From Bradyrhizobium sp. CB2312 (lineage in GTDB: Bacteria > Pseudomonadota > Alphaproteobacteria > Rhizobiales > Xanthobacteraceae), in the NCBI RefSeq assembly GCF_029714425.1, contig NZ_CP121668.1, positions 868,001-932,000 on the forward strand: 64,000 bases of DNA, given 5' to 3'. Positions 8,801 through 16,508 of this stretch are shown here, piece by piece (the first letter of the stretch is position 1; the number at the start of each line of letters is the position of its first letter). The notes beneath the pieces were generated by a model that ran no database searches, had not been told where the DNA came from, and saw only the letters and a program-made list of their open reading frames with translations. The translations under genes were made by a program, and so were the position numbers.

Positions 8801-9994
8801 TTATGCCGCAACGACAGCCTCGCGCGGCGTCGGCACTGCTGCGTGCAGCCGCGTCGTATCGGTGAGGTGCACGAGCTTGCCGCCTGATATCACGGCGATC
8901 AGCCGCGGCCGCAGCGGCATGGTGTCGTCGACCAGCAGGATGTCGGCGCGGCGACCTTCTGCAAGCACGCCGCGATCGGTGAGGCCGGTTGCGCGCGCAG
9001 GTCCCGCAGAAATCAGGCTCCAGGCTTCGGTCAGCGGCAACACGCCGTCGGCGGCGAGACGGAACGCGGCGAGCAGCTGCGCGGGATAGTAATAGTCCGA
9101 CGCCAGCACAGAGCAGAGCCCCTTGGCGATCATGTCGGATGCCTTGGTCCACCCGGTGTGGCTGCCGCCGCGCACGACGTTTGGCGCACCGTAGACGATG
9201 GCATCGCCGTGGCTTGCTGCGGCGCGCGCCGTCTCCTCGTTGATCGGGAACTCCGCGATGTCAGCGCCGAGCTCGCGAAACTCCTGGCGCATCGCCGGCG
9301 TCGCATCGTCATGCGAGAGCATCCGTACTTCGGCGGCCCGGGCCGCGGCGGCCAGCCGCGATACGGATGCCGGGACATCGGAGGCGCGGGACACGACATG
9401 TCCGACCAGCCGGTCGAACGCCTCGCTCGACAGTCCGGTGCGCTCGACCATGCGGTTGCGCTTGCGCGGATTGGAGATGTCGGCAACGACCCCGTCCATG
9501 TGGTCGTTGAAGGCGAACAGGTCGACGCGGCCCTCGGCGAGCCATTGGGTCATCTCGGCCTCGGCGTCGAGATTGTAGGTCTCGTGGCGCAAATGGAAAC
9601 GGGTGTCGGCGGCGAATTGCGGACGCTGCCGCTCGATCGCCTCCATCAGGCCGCGCGCATTGTCGGCGCTGCGTAGGCCCGGCTCCCACGAGCAGGTCGT
9701 GGCGTGAAACACCGTGGTGATGCCGTTGCTGATCGCCTGGCGGTCGCTGTCGGCGAGCGCGACGTCGATCGGAAAGTCGACGCCGGCCCGCGGCATCATC
9801 TGCCGCTCGAAGGCATCGCCATGCAGGTCGACGATGCCGGGAAGCACCAGGAGATTGCGCGCATCGATCGAAAGCCGCGCCCGGCCGCGCGAGGCATCGA
9901 CCTCGACGATATCCGTTCCGGACACGAGAAGCGACGTCTGGACGAGCTCGGTGCCGATCAGGGCCCGGCCGCCCTCAAGGAAAATGTCTGTCAC
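8801..9994 (-). CDS. phnM: PhnM paralogue, ribose methylphosphonate triphosphate diphosphatase
   Basis: Amidohydrolase-fold enzyme of 397 residues. PhnM removes pyrophosphate from alpha-D-ribose 1-methylphosphonate 5-triphosphate in the C-P lyase route. The metal motif is H-x-D as His58-Gly-Asp60 in [11 protein letters not shown], and [16 protein letters not shown] and ASDYYYP match the family. It starts with GTG at 9994, sharing GTGA with the stop codon of the upstream acyltransferase. A second, divergent PhnM with HTDH lies at 20040. Two PhnM genes in one locus imply different substrates or division of labour. The Pho box at 10697-10725 controls this arm. Confidence 0.9.
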   Translation of the reverse strand: MTDIFLEGGRALIGTELVQTSLLVSGTDIVEVDASRGRARLSIDARNLLVLPGIVDLHGDAFERQMMPRAGVDFPIDVALADSDRQAISNGITTVFHATTCSWEPGLRSADNARGLMEAIERQRPQFAADTRFHLRHETYNLDAEAEMTQWLAEGRVDLFAFNDHMDGVVADISNPRKRNRMVERTGLSSEAFDRLVGHVVSRASDVPASVSRLAAAARAAEVRMLSHDDATPAMRQEFRELGADIAEFPINEETARAAASHGDAIVYGAPNVVRGGSHTGWTKASDMIAKGLCSVLASDYYYPAQLLAAFRLAADGVLPLTEAWSLISAGPARATGLTDRGVLAEGRRADILLVDDTMPLRPRLIAVISGGKLVHLTDTTRLHAAVPTPREAVVAA

Positions 9995-10650
9995 GCGACC
10001 GCGCTTCGTTTGCTGGTTGTGGAATTCGTCCGTGCTTCGTATGTCGCGAGGAAATCTTCAATCCCGAGTTTGCGGAAATTGGGCAGGGCTTCACGCAATT
10101 TGTCGTGATCCCAATCCCACCACGCGAGCTTGGCGAGCCGTCCGGCGATCTCTTCCGAGAACCGCCGCCGCACGATGCGCGCCGGATTGCCGGCGACGAT
10201 GGTGTAGGCCGGCACGTCCTTGGTGACGATGGCGCCGGCCGCGATCACCGCGCCGGTGCCGATGTTGCGGCCCGGCAGCACGATGGCGCCGTGGCCGATC
10301 CAGACGTCATGGCCGATATGGACGTGGTGCTGGCGCCGCCAGTCGAAGAACTCGTTGTCGTCGCTCTCGCCTTCGAAATAGGCGCTGGAACGATAGGTGA
10401 AGTGCGCTTGCGTCGCGCGATGCATCGGATGATTGCCCGGATTGATCCGCGTCATCGCGGCGATCGAGCAGAACTTTCCGATCGTCGTGTAGGTGATCTG
10501 AGCGTCGTTCACGACATAGGAGTAATCGCCCATCGCCACTTCATGCAGGATGGTGCGAGCGCCGACCTCGGTATAGGCGCCGAGCCTGGTCTCATGCAGT
10601 TTTGCGGAAGCATCAATGGTCGGTTGAACCGAAAGCTTCTTACCGGCCAT
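9991..10650 (-). CDS. Hexapeptide-repeat acyltransferase of phosphonate loci
   Basis: Left-handed beta-helix (LbetaH) protein of 219 residues with isoleucine-rich hexapeptide turns and the xenobiotic/chloramphenicol acetyltransferase-like signature [17 protein letters not shown]. This family is repeatedly found in phosphonate operons. It probably N-acetylates aminoalkylphosphonates, a job done by PhnO in Escherichia coli, which is not seen here. The start MAGKKLS at 10650 is preferred over an upstream extension because the extension would cover the Pho boxes. It is the first gene of a three-gene minus-strand operon with 4-nt overlap to phnM. Confidence 0.85.
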   Translation of the reverse strand: MAGKKLSVQPTIDASAKLHETRLGAYTEVGARTILHEVAMGDYSYVVNDAQITYTTIGKFCSIAAMTRINPGNHPMHRATQAHFTYRSSAYFEGESDDNEFFDWRRQHHVHIGHDVWIGHGAIVLPGRNIGTGAVIAAGAIVTKDVPAYTIVAGNPARIVRRRFSEEIAGRLAKLAWWDWDHDKLREALPNFRKLGIEDFLATYEARTNSTTSKRSAVA

Positions 10651-10696
10651 GTTACATCCGTAATGCGAGGGCGGGCACTCGTCTTCGAGTGGCTTG

Positions 10697-10725
10697 ATGA
10701 CGATGTCATGACGCGGTGATGACAG
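10697..10725 (-). promoter_or_regulatory. Triple Pho box for the minus-strand phn arm
   Basis: On the minus strand CTGTCAT, GCGTCAT and TCGTCAT occur in register, each separated by 4 bp (11-bp period), matching the PhoB direct-repeat consensus with three half-sites. It lies 47 bp upstream of the acyltransferase start codon. Confidence 0.85.
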
Positions 10726-10762
10726 GGGACGAGGTGTGTAGGATCGCCGCACCGCAATGCGC

Positions 10763-10780
10763 GTGTCACACAAGTGTCAA
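10763..10780 (+). promoter_or_regulatory. Pho box for phnCDE
   Basis: GTGTCAC and GTGTCAA are separated by ACAA, one PhoB-binding unit in plus orientation, 43 bp before phnC. A box in this position would replace the -35 element, placing transcription initiation near 10800. Confidence 0.8.
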
Positions 10781-10797
10781 GCGCCGGGGTTAGCGGT

Positions 10798-10820
10798 GGG
10801 CTCCAGCTACTCTGGAGCCC
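10798..10820 (+). promoter_or_regulatory. Hairpin enclosing the phnC ribosome binding site
   Basis: GGGCTCCAG (10798-10806) and CTGGAGCCC (10812-10820) form a perfect 9-bp stem with a 5-nt loop, ending 3 nt before the phnC ATG. The only plausible Shine-Dalgarno sequence, GGAG at 10814-10817, is inside the stem. Confidence 0.7.
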
Positions 10821-10823
10821 TAC

Positions 10824-11633
10824 ATGCTGGTGGTTGAAGGTCTGACGTGCCGCTTCGGCGCAAAAGCCGCGGTGGACGACGCTTCGTTTCAAATTTCCCC
10901 CGGCGGCTTCGTCGGTGTGATCGGGCGCTCCGGCGCCGGCAAGTCGACCCTGCTGCGGACCATCAACCGTCTCGTGACGCCGACGCAGGGCCGCATCCTG
11001 TTCGACGGTCTGGACGTCACCGCGTTGCGCGGCAAGGAACTGCGGCAGTGGCGGGCGCGCTCGGCCATGATCTTCCAGCAGTTCAATCTGGTCGGCCGGC
11101 TCGATGTGCTGACCAATGTCCTGATGGGGCGCCTCGCCACCATTCCGGCCTGGCGCTCGCTCTCGCAGATCTGGCCCGAGCAAGACAAGGCGCTGGCGAT
11201 GTCCGCGCTCGAGCAGTTCGACATCGCCTCGCTCGCCGCGCAGCGCGCCGACCAGCTTTCCGGCGGCCAGCAGCAGCGCGTCGCGATCGCCCGCGCGCTG
11301 GTGCAGCAGCCCGACATCATCCTCGCGGACGAGCCGATCGCCTCGCTCGATCCGCGCAACACCAAGATCGTGATGGATGCGCTTTTGCGCATCAACAAGC
11401 ACTTCGGCATCACCGTGCTCTGCAACCTGCATTCGCTCGATCTGGCGCGCACCTATTGCGATCGCCTGATCGGCATGGCGGCGGGCCGCGTGGTGTTCGA
11501 CGGCGCCCCGTCGGCGCTGACCGACCTCGTTGCGCGTGAGCTCTACGATCTCGAAGCCGCCGACGTCATGGGCGGAACATCTGCACCGGCGCCCGAGGGC
11601 GTTCCGGCGCTCGGAACCGCTGCGGCGGCCTGA
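10824..11633 (+). CDS. phnC: Phosphonate ABC transporter ATP-binding protein
   Basis: ATPase subunit of the PhnCDE phosphonate importer, 269 residues. Walker [10 protein letters not shown] (34-42), the Q-loop IFQQFNLV, the ABC signature [15 protein letters not shown] and Walker B IILADEP are intact, and the order of motifs matches PhnC. It is the first gene of the phnC-D-E-E2 unit under its own Pho box, and its ribosome binding site is locked in a hairpin. The C-terminal tail ([16 protein letters not shown]) is a low-complexity extension. Confidence 0.95.
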   Translation: MLVVEGLTCRFGAKAAVDDASFQISPGGFVGVIGRSGAGKSTLLRTINRLVTPTQGRILFDGLDVTALRGKELRQWRARSAMIFQQFNLVGRLDVLTNVLMGRLATIPAWRSLSQIWPEQDKALAMSALEQFDIASLAAQRADQLSGGQQQRVAIARALVQQPDIILADEPIASLDPRNTKIVMDALLRINKHFGITVLCNLHSLDLARTYCDRLIGMAAGRVVFDGAPSALTDLVARELYDLEAADVMGGTSAPAPEGVPALGTAAAA

Positions 11634-11698
11634 GCCGCATCGCACCTGTTCAATTGCCAGTTTTGCGTCAACCGACCCCAACCGATGAAGAGGGTATC

Positions 11699-12634
11699 AT
11701 GATCACTCGCAGACTCGTTCTTGCCGGCGCTGCCGCGCTCGCCTTCACCGCTTCTGCCTCCGCCGAGGATTGGAAAGCAAAATATCCCGAGCTGACATTC
11801 GCGGTCATTCCGGCGGAAAACGCCTCGGGCGTGACCGAGCGCTGGGCGCCGTTCATGAGCTATCTCTCCAAGGAGCTGGGCGTGAAGGTCACGCTACGCA
11901 TCGCCAACGACTACGCGGCCGTCATCGAAGGCCAGCGCGCCGGCAACATCCATATCGCCAGCTACGGCTCGGCCTCGTTCGCCCGCGCCCGCCTGACCGG
12001 CGTCAAGACCGACGCCTTTGCCAACGACATCAACGCCGACGGTTCGACCGGCTACTACTCGGTGTTCTTCGTCAAGGCGAACAGCCCCTACAAGAAGATC
12101 GATGACCTCAAGGGCAAGAACCTCGGCCTCGTCGACCCGAACTCGACGTCCGGCAACAACGTGCCGCGCTTCGAGCTCGACAAGATGGGCATCGCAGACG
12201 CCGACACTTATTTCAGCAAGGTCGTCTTCACCGGCAGCCATGAGAACGCGATGCTGGCGCTGGCGCAGGGCACGGTCGACGTTGCCGCCAACCAGTGGAC
12301 CAGCGACGACGATTCGACGCTCGCGCAGATGCTGACCAAGGGCATGCTGAAGAACGCCGACGGCTCGCCGATGAAGAAGGACGATTTCCGCATCATCCAC
12401 AAGTCGGCGCCGATCATCAACGGCCCCTACGCCTATAACTCAGACCTGCCGGAAGACGCCAAGGCCGCGATCGCCAAGGCGTTCTTCGACGCGCCGGCCA
12501 AGGACAAGGCGGCCTTCGACCGCCTCCAGGACGGCCAGAAGAAGGGTTTTCATCCCGCCACCACCAAGGACTGGGATGGCACGATCGAGCTGATCAAGTT
12601 CGTCGATGCGCTGCGTAAGAAGAAGGCGTCCTGA
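11699..12634 (+). CDS. phnD: Phosphonate ABC transporter substrate-binding protein
   Basis: Periplasmic phosphonate-binding protein of 311 residues. A Sec signal peptide (MITRRLVLAGAAALAFTASASA, cleavage after ASA) leads into the mature domain starting EDW. The PhnD/SsuA-like fold is indicated by ASYGSASF and the ligand-pocket stretch DPNSTSGNNVPR, in which the STSGN loop typically binds the phosphonate oxygens. It follows phnC by 65 bp and is followed by a strong terminator at 12655-12690, which should raise the ratio of binding protein to permease. Confidence 0.94.
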   Translation: MITRRLVLAGAAALAFTASASAEDWKAKYPELTFAVIPAENASGVTERWAPFMSYLSKELGVKVTLRIANDYAAVIEGQRAGNIHIASYGSASFARARLTGVKTDAFANDINADGSTGYYSVFFVKANSPYKKIDDLKGKNLGLVDPNSTSGNNVPRFELDKMGIADADTYFSKVVFTGSHENAMLALAQGTVDVAANQWTSDDDSTLAQMLTKGMLKNADGSPMKKDDFRIIHKSAPIINGPYAYNSDLPEDAKAAIAKAFFDAPAKDKAAFDRLQDGQKKGFHPATTKDWDGTIELIKFVDALRKKKAS

Positions 12635-12654
12635 GCTTTCGGGACGAGTCACTT

Positions 12655-12690
12655 GAGCCGGGTCGATGGACCCGGCTCTTTCTCTTTTTT
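12655..12690 (+). terminator. Intrinsic terminator between phnD and phnE
   Basis: GAGCCGGGTC (12655-12664), a 4-nt loop, and GACCCGGCTC (12669-12678) form a perfect 10-bp GC-rich stem followed by TTTCTCTTTTTT. This is a classic Rho-independent terminator inside an operon, so it probably works as a partial attenuator. Confidence 0.85.
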
Positions 12691-12713
12691 GACTGAGCAC
12701 TGTTCCCGATCCG

Positions 12714-13598
12714 ATGACCGTCGCGGTTTCGATCCTCCCCGAGCAGCAGCTGGCTGCGTTGAACGCCGCCTATCGCCAGGCGGTTGCGCGCAAGCGGCTT
12801 CGTCTCCTGCTCGGATTTGCGGTGTTCGCCGCCGCGCTGGTTCTCGCCGGCATCGGCGCCGAAGTGAACCTGCGCACGCTGTTCACCCATTTCGGCAATT
12901 TCATCAGCTATTTCGACCGCATCCTCACGCTCGACAACGGCCAGCGGGTCTGGACCGATTTCGGCGAGTGGCTCTGGGGCTGGCGTAAATGGCTGAAGAT
13001 GCTGGGCGAGACCCTGCTGATCTCCTATGTCGGCACGCTGATCGGCGCGACTTTCGCCTTTGGCCTGAACTTCTTCGCAGCTGAAAACACCTCGCCGTCG
13101 TCCTGGCTGCGCTTCGTGGTTCGCCGCCTGCTTGAATTCGCGCGCACCGTGCCCGGCATCGTGTTCGCGCTGGTCATCGTGATCGCCTTCGGGCTCGGAC
13201 CGATGGCCGGCGTGCTCGCGATCGCGATCCACTCCACCGGCGCGCTCGGCAAGCTGTTTTCCGAGATCGTCGAGAACGCCGACATGAAGCCGGTCGAAGG
13301 CATTCGCTCGACCGGCGCGAGCTGGCTCGCCTGCATGCGTTTCGCCATCCTGCCGCAGGTGACCGCGGGCTATGCCAGCTATGCGCTGCTGCGCTTCGAG
13401 ATCAACGTCCGTGAGGCTTCGGTGATGGGCTTTGTCGGTGCCGGCGGCATCGGTCAGGAGCTCGTCGTCGCGATCCGCAAGTTCTACTACTCAGACGTCA
13501 GTGCGATCCTGCTGTTCATCATCATCACCGTCTTCATCATCGACATCTCCACCGGCTGGCTACGCGGCCGGCTGTTCGGCAAGGAGGCGCGGACGTGA
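12714..13598 (+). CDS. phnE: Phosphonate ABC transporter permease PhnE (first)
   Basis: Inner-membrane permease of 294 residues. One N-terminal membrane segment (about 28-48) is followed by the binding-protein-dependent transport domain with several helices. The cytoplasmic EAA loop is visible around EGIRSTGASWLACMRFAILPQV, which contacts PhnC. The start codon lies 23 bp after the terminator, and its stop overlaps the second phnE by 4 bp (ATGA-type arrangement with GTG start). The two permeases presumably form a heterodimer. Confidence 0.93.
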   Translation: MTVAVSILPEQQLAALNAAYRQAVARKRLRLLLGFAVFAAALVLAGIGAEVNLRTLFTHFGNFISYFDRILTLDNGQRVWTDFGEWLWGWRKWLKMLGETLLISYVGTLIGATFAFGLNFFAAENTSPSSWLRFVVRRLLEFARTVPGIVFALVIVIAFGLGPMAGVLAIAIHSTGALGKLFSEIVENADMKPVEGIRSTGASWLACMRFAILPQVTAGYASYALLRFEINVREASVMGFVGAGGIGQELVVAIRKFYYSDVSAILLFIIITVFIIDISTGWLRGRLFGKEART

Positions 13599-14443
13599 CG
13601 AAGCCGCAGGAGGTCGATACGCGCGAGATGCGCGCGCGCTACCCTGATGTGTTCGACCGGCCGGCTTCGGCGCGGCTGGCCATGCCGGCGATGATCGTCG
13701 GTGCGTTCGCGATCCTGATCTACGGCCTCGTCGACCTCGATTTCTCGCCGTCGCGGTTCTTCGCAGGCCTGAGCCAGCTCGGCTGGATCAGCTTGATGAT
13801 GATCCCGCCGGATCCCGGCTCGTCGCTGCCGATCTATCTGAAGGCGCTCGGCGAGACGCTCTCGATCGCGCTGCTCGGCACCACGCTCGCGGCACTGTTC
13901 GCGTTGCCGGTCAGTCTGCTCGCCGCCCGCAACGTGGTGCCGTCGACCATTCTTCGCTTTCCCGTGCGGCGTTTCCTCGATTCGATCCGCGGCGTCGATA
14001 CGCTGATCTGGGCGCTGGTGTGGATCAACGTCGTCGGGCTCGGCCCGTTCGCCGGCGTGCTCGCCATCGCGGTGTCGGATTTCGGCGCGTTCGGAAAACT
14101 GTTCTCAGAAGCGATCGAGGGTGCCGACCAGAAGCAGGTCGAAGGCATCCGCGCCTCCGGCGGCAGTGCGCTGCACGAGATCCGCTTCGGTCTGTTGCCG
14201 CAGGTCCTGCCAGTGATCGCCGGCCAGGTGCTCTATTTCATCGAGTCGAACACCCGCTCGGCTACCATCATCGGCATCGTCGGCGCCGGCGGCATCGGCC
14301 TCCAGCTCGCCGAGCAGATCCGCGTCCTGGAATGGCAGAAGGTGTCGTTCCTGATCCTGATGATCCTGGTCGCGGTCGCCGCGATCGACTTCATCTCGGG
14401 CAAGCTGCGGTTTGCGATCATCGGGCGGCGGGCTGTGGCCTGA
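13595..14443 (+). CDS. phnE: Phosphonate ABC transporter permease PhnE (second)
   Basis: Second permease subunit, 282 residues, starting with GTG overlapping the end of the first phnE. The EAA loop reads EGIRASGGSALHEIRFGLLPQVLP, and the later VGAGGIGLQLAEQIR matches VGAGGIGQELVVAIR of its partner, showing they are paralogues. A membrane helix at about 25-45 precedes the transport domain. The gene ends just before a GTAGGGTGGGC inverted repeat that may terminate the transporter transcript. Confidence 0.93.
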   Translation: MTKPQEVDTREMRARYPDVFDRPASARLAMPAMIVGAFAILIYGLVDLDFSPSRFFAGLSQLGWISLMMIPPDPGSSLPIYLKALGETLSIALLGTTLAALFALPVSLLAARNVVPSTILRFPVRRFLDSIRGVDTLIWALVWINVVGLGPFAGVLAIAVSDFGAFGKLFSEAIEGADQKQVEGIRASGGSALHEIRFGLLPQVLPVIAGQVLYFIESNTRSATIIGIVGAGGIGLQLAEQIRVLEWQKVSFLILMILVAVAAIDFISGKLRFAIIGRRAVA

Positions 14444-14454
14444 TCAAAGGTGCC

Positions 14455-14543
14455 GTAGGGTGGGCAAAGCGAAGCGTGCCCACCACTTTTAATGATTGAG
14501 AGAGGTCGTGGGCACGGCGCAAGTGCGCCTTTGCCCACCCTAC
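14455..14543. repeat. GTAGGGTGGGC inverted-repeat element, copy 2
   Basis: GTAGGGTGGGCAAAG at one end and CTTTGCCCACCCTAC at the other, same family as 5616-5702. It sits between the convergent ends of phnE2 (plus) and phnF (minus), so it may serve as a two-way terminator. Confidence 0.8.
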
Positions 14544-14578
14544 GGGTCTACGGGTCCGGTTTCGTGGAGAGAGACCCC

Positions 14579-15307
14579 CTACGACTCCACCAGGAACTCC
14601 ACCCGTTCCGCCGCGAAGCGTGAGTGCTTCGTCACCAGCGGCTTGCCGCCGAGATCGTGGTCGGTCGCATCCACCACCAGGATCGGCCGGCCCAGCGGCA
14701 GGTCGAGCCGTGCGGCGTCGGTGGCATCGACGATGCCGGCGGTGATGCGCGTCGCGCCGCGGCGATAGTCGCGCACGCCGAAATGCTCGAGCAGCTTCGT
14801 CATCGAGCGCGTTTCGGCGAACACCTCGCCGGCGCCGGGAAACAAGTCCGCTGACAGCCACGTCGTGGAGACGCAGATCGGCGTGCGGTCGGCGAGCCGG
14901 ATCGCCTCGATCCGCACCAATGGCGCGCCGGTCTTGAGGCCGAGCTCCCGCGCCAGCTCGCGCGTTGCGACGTCACCGGTCGCCTCGATCAGGCGGCCAT
15001 GCGGCTCGCGGCCGTCGGCGCCGACGATCTCGGAGAAGCGCGTGCGCGAGCGCAAGGGATAAGCAAGCTTCTGCGCCTCGACATAGGTGCCGCTGCCGCG
15101 CTCGGCGCGCACGAGGCCACGCTCGGCAAGCGCCGCCAGCGCACGCCGCACGGTGTGGCGGTTCACGCGATAGGTTTCGGCGATCTCCATCTCGCCCGGC
15201 AATTTGTCGCCGGCCACAAAGCGGCCGTCGGCAATGCCGCGTTCGATGCCATCGGCAACGAGGCGCCATAGCGCGACGCCCGAGGAGGCGGTGTCCTGCA
15301 TACTCAT
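14579..15307 (-). CDS. phnF: GntR/HutC-family phosphonate regulator PhnF
   Basis: Repressor of 242 residues. The N-terminal winged helix (about 10-80) contains PGEMEIAETYRVNRHTVRRAL, the GntR recognition helix, and the C-terminal part is a UTRA ligand-binding domain (about 95-235). It diverges from phnG, with a 28-bp palindrome at 15372-15399 between them that should be its operator. ATGs at 15307 and 15301 are both possible. By family knowledge PhnF-type proteins repress C-P lyase genes until a phosphonate-derived or phosphate signal is bound. Confidence 0.92.
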   Translation of the reverse strand: MSMQDTASSGVALWRLVADGIERGIADGRFVAGDKLPGEMEIAETYRVNRHTVRRALAALAERGLVRAERGSGTYVEAQKLAYPLRSRTRFSEIVGADGREPHGRLIEATGDVATRELARELGLKTGAPLVRIEAIRLADRTPICVSTTWLSADLFPGAGEVFAETRSMTKLLEHFGVRDYRRGATRITAGIVDATDAARLDLPLGRPILVVDATDHDLGGKPLVTKHSRFAAERVEFLVES

Positions 15308-15340
15308 GTCGCCGGAAAGCCTACTCCAGAAATCACACGT

Positions 15341-15358
15341 TTGTCACGAAACAGTCAT
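15341..15358 (+). promoter_or_regulatory. Pho box for phnG operon
   Basis: TTGTCAC and CAGTCAT are spaced by GAAA, one PhoB unit in plus orientation; a weak third half-site AAATCAC lies one 11-bp period upstream (15330-15336). It lies 13 bp before the PhnF-type palindrome, so activation and repression converge on one promoter. Confidence 0.75.
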
Positions 15359-15371
15359 GGCGCTTCCGTAT

Positions 15372-15399
15372 CAAGTTGTCTATTATCATAGACAACTTG
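15372..15399. promoter_or_regulatory. 28-bp palindrome, probable PhnF operator
   Basis: CAAGTTGTCTAT (15372-15383) and ATAGACAACTTG (15388-15399) are perfect 12-bp arms with the 4-bp spacer TATC. The core TGTCTA/TAGACA resembles operator cores of GntR/HutC regulators. Part of the half-site recurs downstream as CAAGTTGT at 15408-15415, overlapping the proposed phnG start. Confidence 0.8.
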
Positions 15400-15412
15400 G
15401 ATTCGGCAAGTT

Positions 15413-15892
15413 GTGTCGAAAAGCTCGGTGGATCAGGTGACCCAGCACAACAACCAGCAAGCCCAGCGCCAGGCCGCAATGGCCGTGCTGGCGCATGCGG
15501 AGGCGGGCGAGATCGCCGCCCGCCTCCGCGCTATCGCACTGCCCGATCATCGGGATCTGCGCGCGCCCGAGAACGGCCTCGTGATGCTGCGCGGCCGGGT
15601 CGGCGGTGAGGGCGCGCCGTTCAATCTCGGCGAAGCCACGGTGTCGCGTGCCGCGGTGAGGCTTGCGAGCGGCGAGGTCGGCTTCGGCTACACGCTCGGA
15701 CGCGACGGCGAGAAGGCGCGGCTGATCGCGCTGTGCGACGCGCTGGTGCAGTCGCGCGACTTCGGCGCCGCCGTCGAGCGCGACGTAATCGCGCCGTTGC
15801 GCGAGCAGCTTATGGTCGAGCGCAAGCAGGTTGCGGCCGAGACCGCCGCGACGAAGGTTGATTTCTACACCATGGTGCGCGGTGAGGGGTGA
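15413..15892 (+). CDS. phnG: C-P lyase core subunit PhnG
   Basis: Small subunit of the PhnGHIJ C-P lyase core complex, about 159 residues from GTG at 15413. Other GTG starts at 15428 and 15437 would give 154 or 151 residues, closer to the 150 of Escherichia coli PhnG. RQAAMAVLAHAEAGE, ENGLVMLRGRVGG and VDFYTMVRGEG near the C-terminus match the family. It opens an eight-gene unit phnG-H-I-J-K-L-M-N with tiny gaps or overlaps, plus a PPOX-family gene. Confidence 0.92.
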   Translation: MSKSSVDQVTQHNNQQAQRQAAMAVLAHAEAGEIAARLRAIALPDHRDLRAPENGLVMLRGRVGGEGAPFNLGEATVSRAAVRLASGEVGFGYTLGRDGEKARLIALCDALVQSRDFGAAVERDVIAPLREQLMVERKQVAAETAATKVDFYTMVRGEG

Positions 15893-15896
15893 GGCC

Positions 15897-16505
15897 ATGA
15901 CCACGATTGCGGAACTGCCGCCGGGGTTCGCCGACAAGGTGTTGTCGGCGCAATCGACCTTTCGCTCGGTGATGGACGCGATGGCGCGGCCGGGCTCGGT
16001 CCAGCGCATCGTGCCGATGGCGGGCGCGCCTGACATGATGATGCGCGGCACCGCCGCGATCGCACTGACGCTGTTCGACCACGACACGCCGCTTTGGCTC
16101 GACGCGCGGATCTCGGAAAGCTCCGACGTGACGAAGTGGCTGAAGTTCCACACCGGCGCGCCGGTGATCCAGGATTCGTCGATTGCAAGCTTCGCGCTGA
16201 TCAGCGACGGCGTCCTGCTGCCGCCGCTCGAGCGCTTCGCGCTCGGCACCAATGAATATCCGGATCGTTCGACCACGGTGATCATCCAGGTCGAGAGCCT
16301 CGACTCTGGGCGTGGCTTCGAGCTGCGCGGCCCCGGCATCGACGGCGTCGCGACGCTCCAGGCCTCGATCAAGCCGGCCGATCTGTTCGAGCGGCTGAAG
16401 TTCAACGAGGCGCTGTTTCCGCGCGGCATCGACGTGGTTCTGGTCGCCGATGACGCCGTGGTTGCGATCCCGCGCACGACGCGTGTCGCGAACAAGGGAA
16501 GCTGA
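15897..16505 (+). CDS. phnH: C-P lyase core subunit PhnH
   Basis: PhnH, 202 residues, is a PLP-transferase-like fold without the cofactor lysine; in the core complex it binds PhnJ and supports the transfer steps. The ATG at 15897 follows the phnG stop by 4 bp, with GAGG from the preceding sequence as ribosome binding site. FRSVMDAMARPGSVQRI near the N-terminus and LPPLERFALGTNEYPDRSTT are typical PhnH stretches. Length is as expected. Confidence 0.92.
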   Translation: MTTIAELPPGFADKVLSAQSTFRSVMDAMARPGSVQRIVPMAGAPDMMMRGTAAIALTLFDHDTPLWLDARISESSDVTKWLKFHTGAPVIQDSSIASFALISDGVLLPPLERFALGTNEYPDRSTTVIIQVESLDSGRGFELRGPGIDGVATLQASIKPADLFERLKFNEALFPRGIDVVLVADDAVVAIPRTTRVANKGS

Positions 16506-16508
16506 AGC

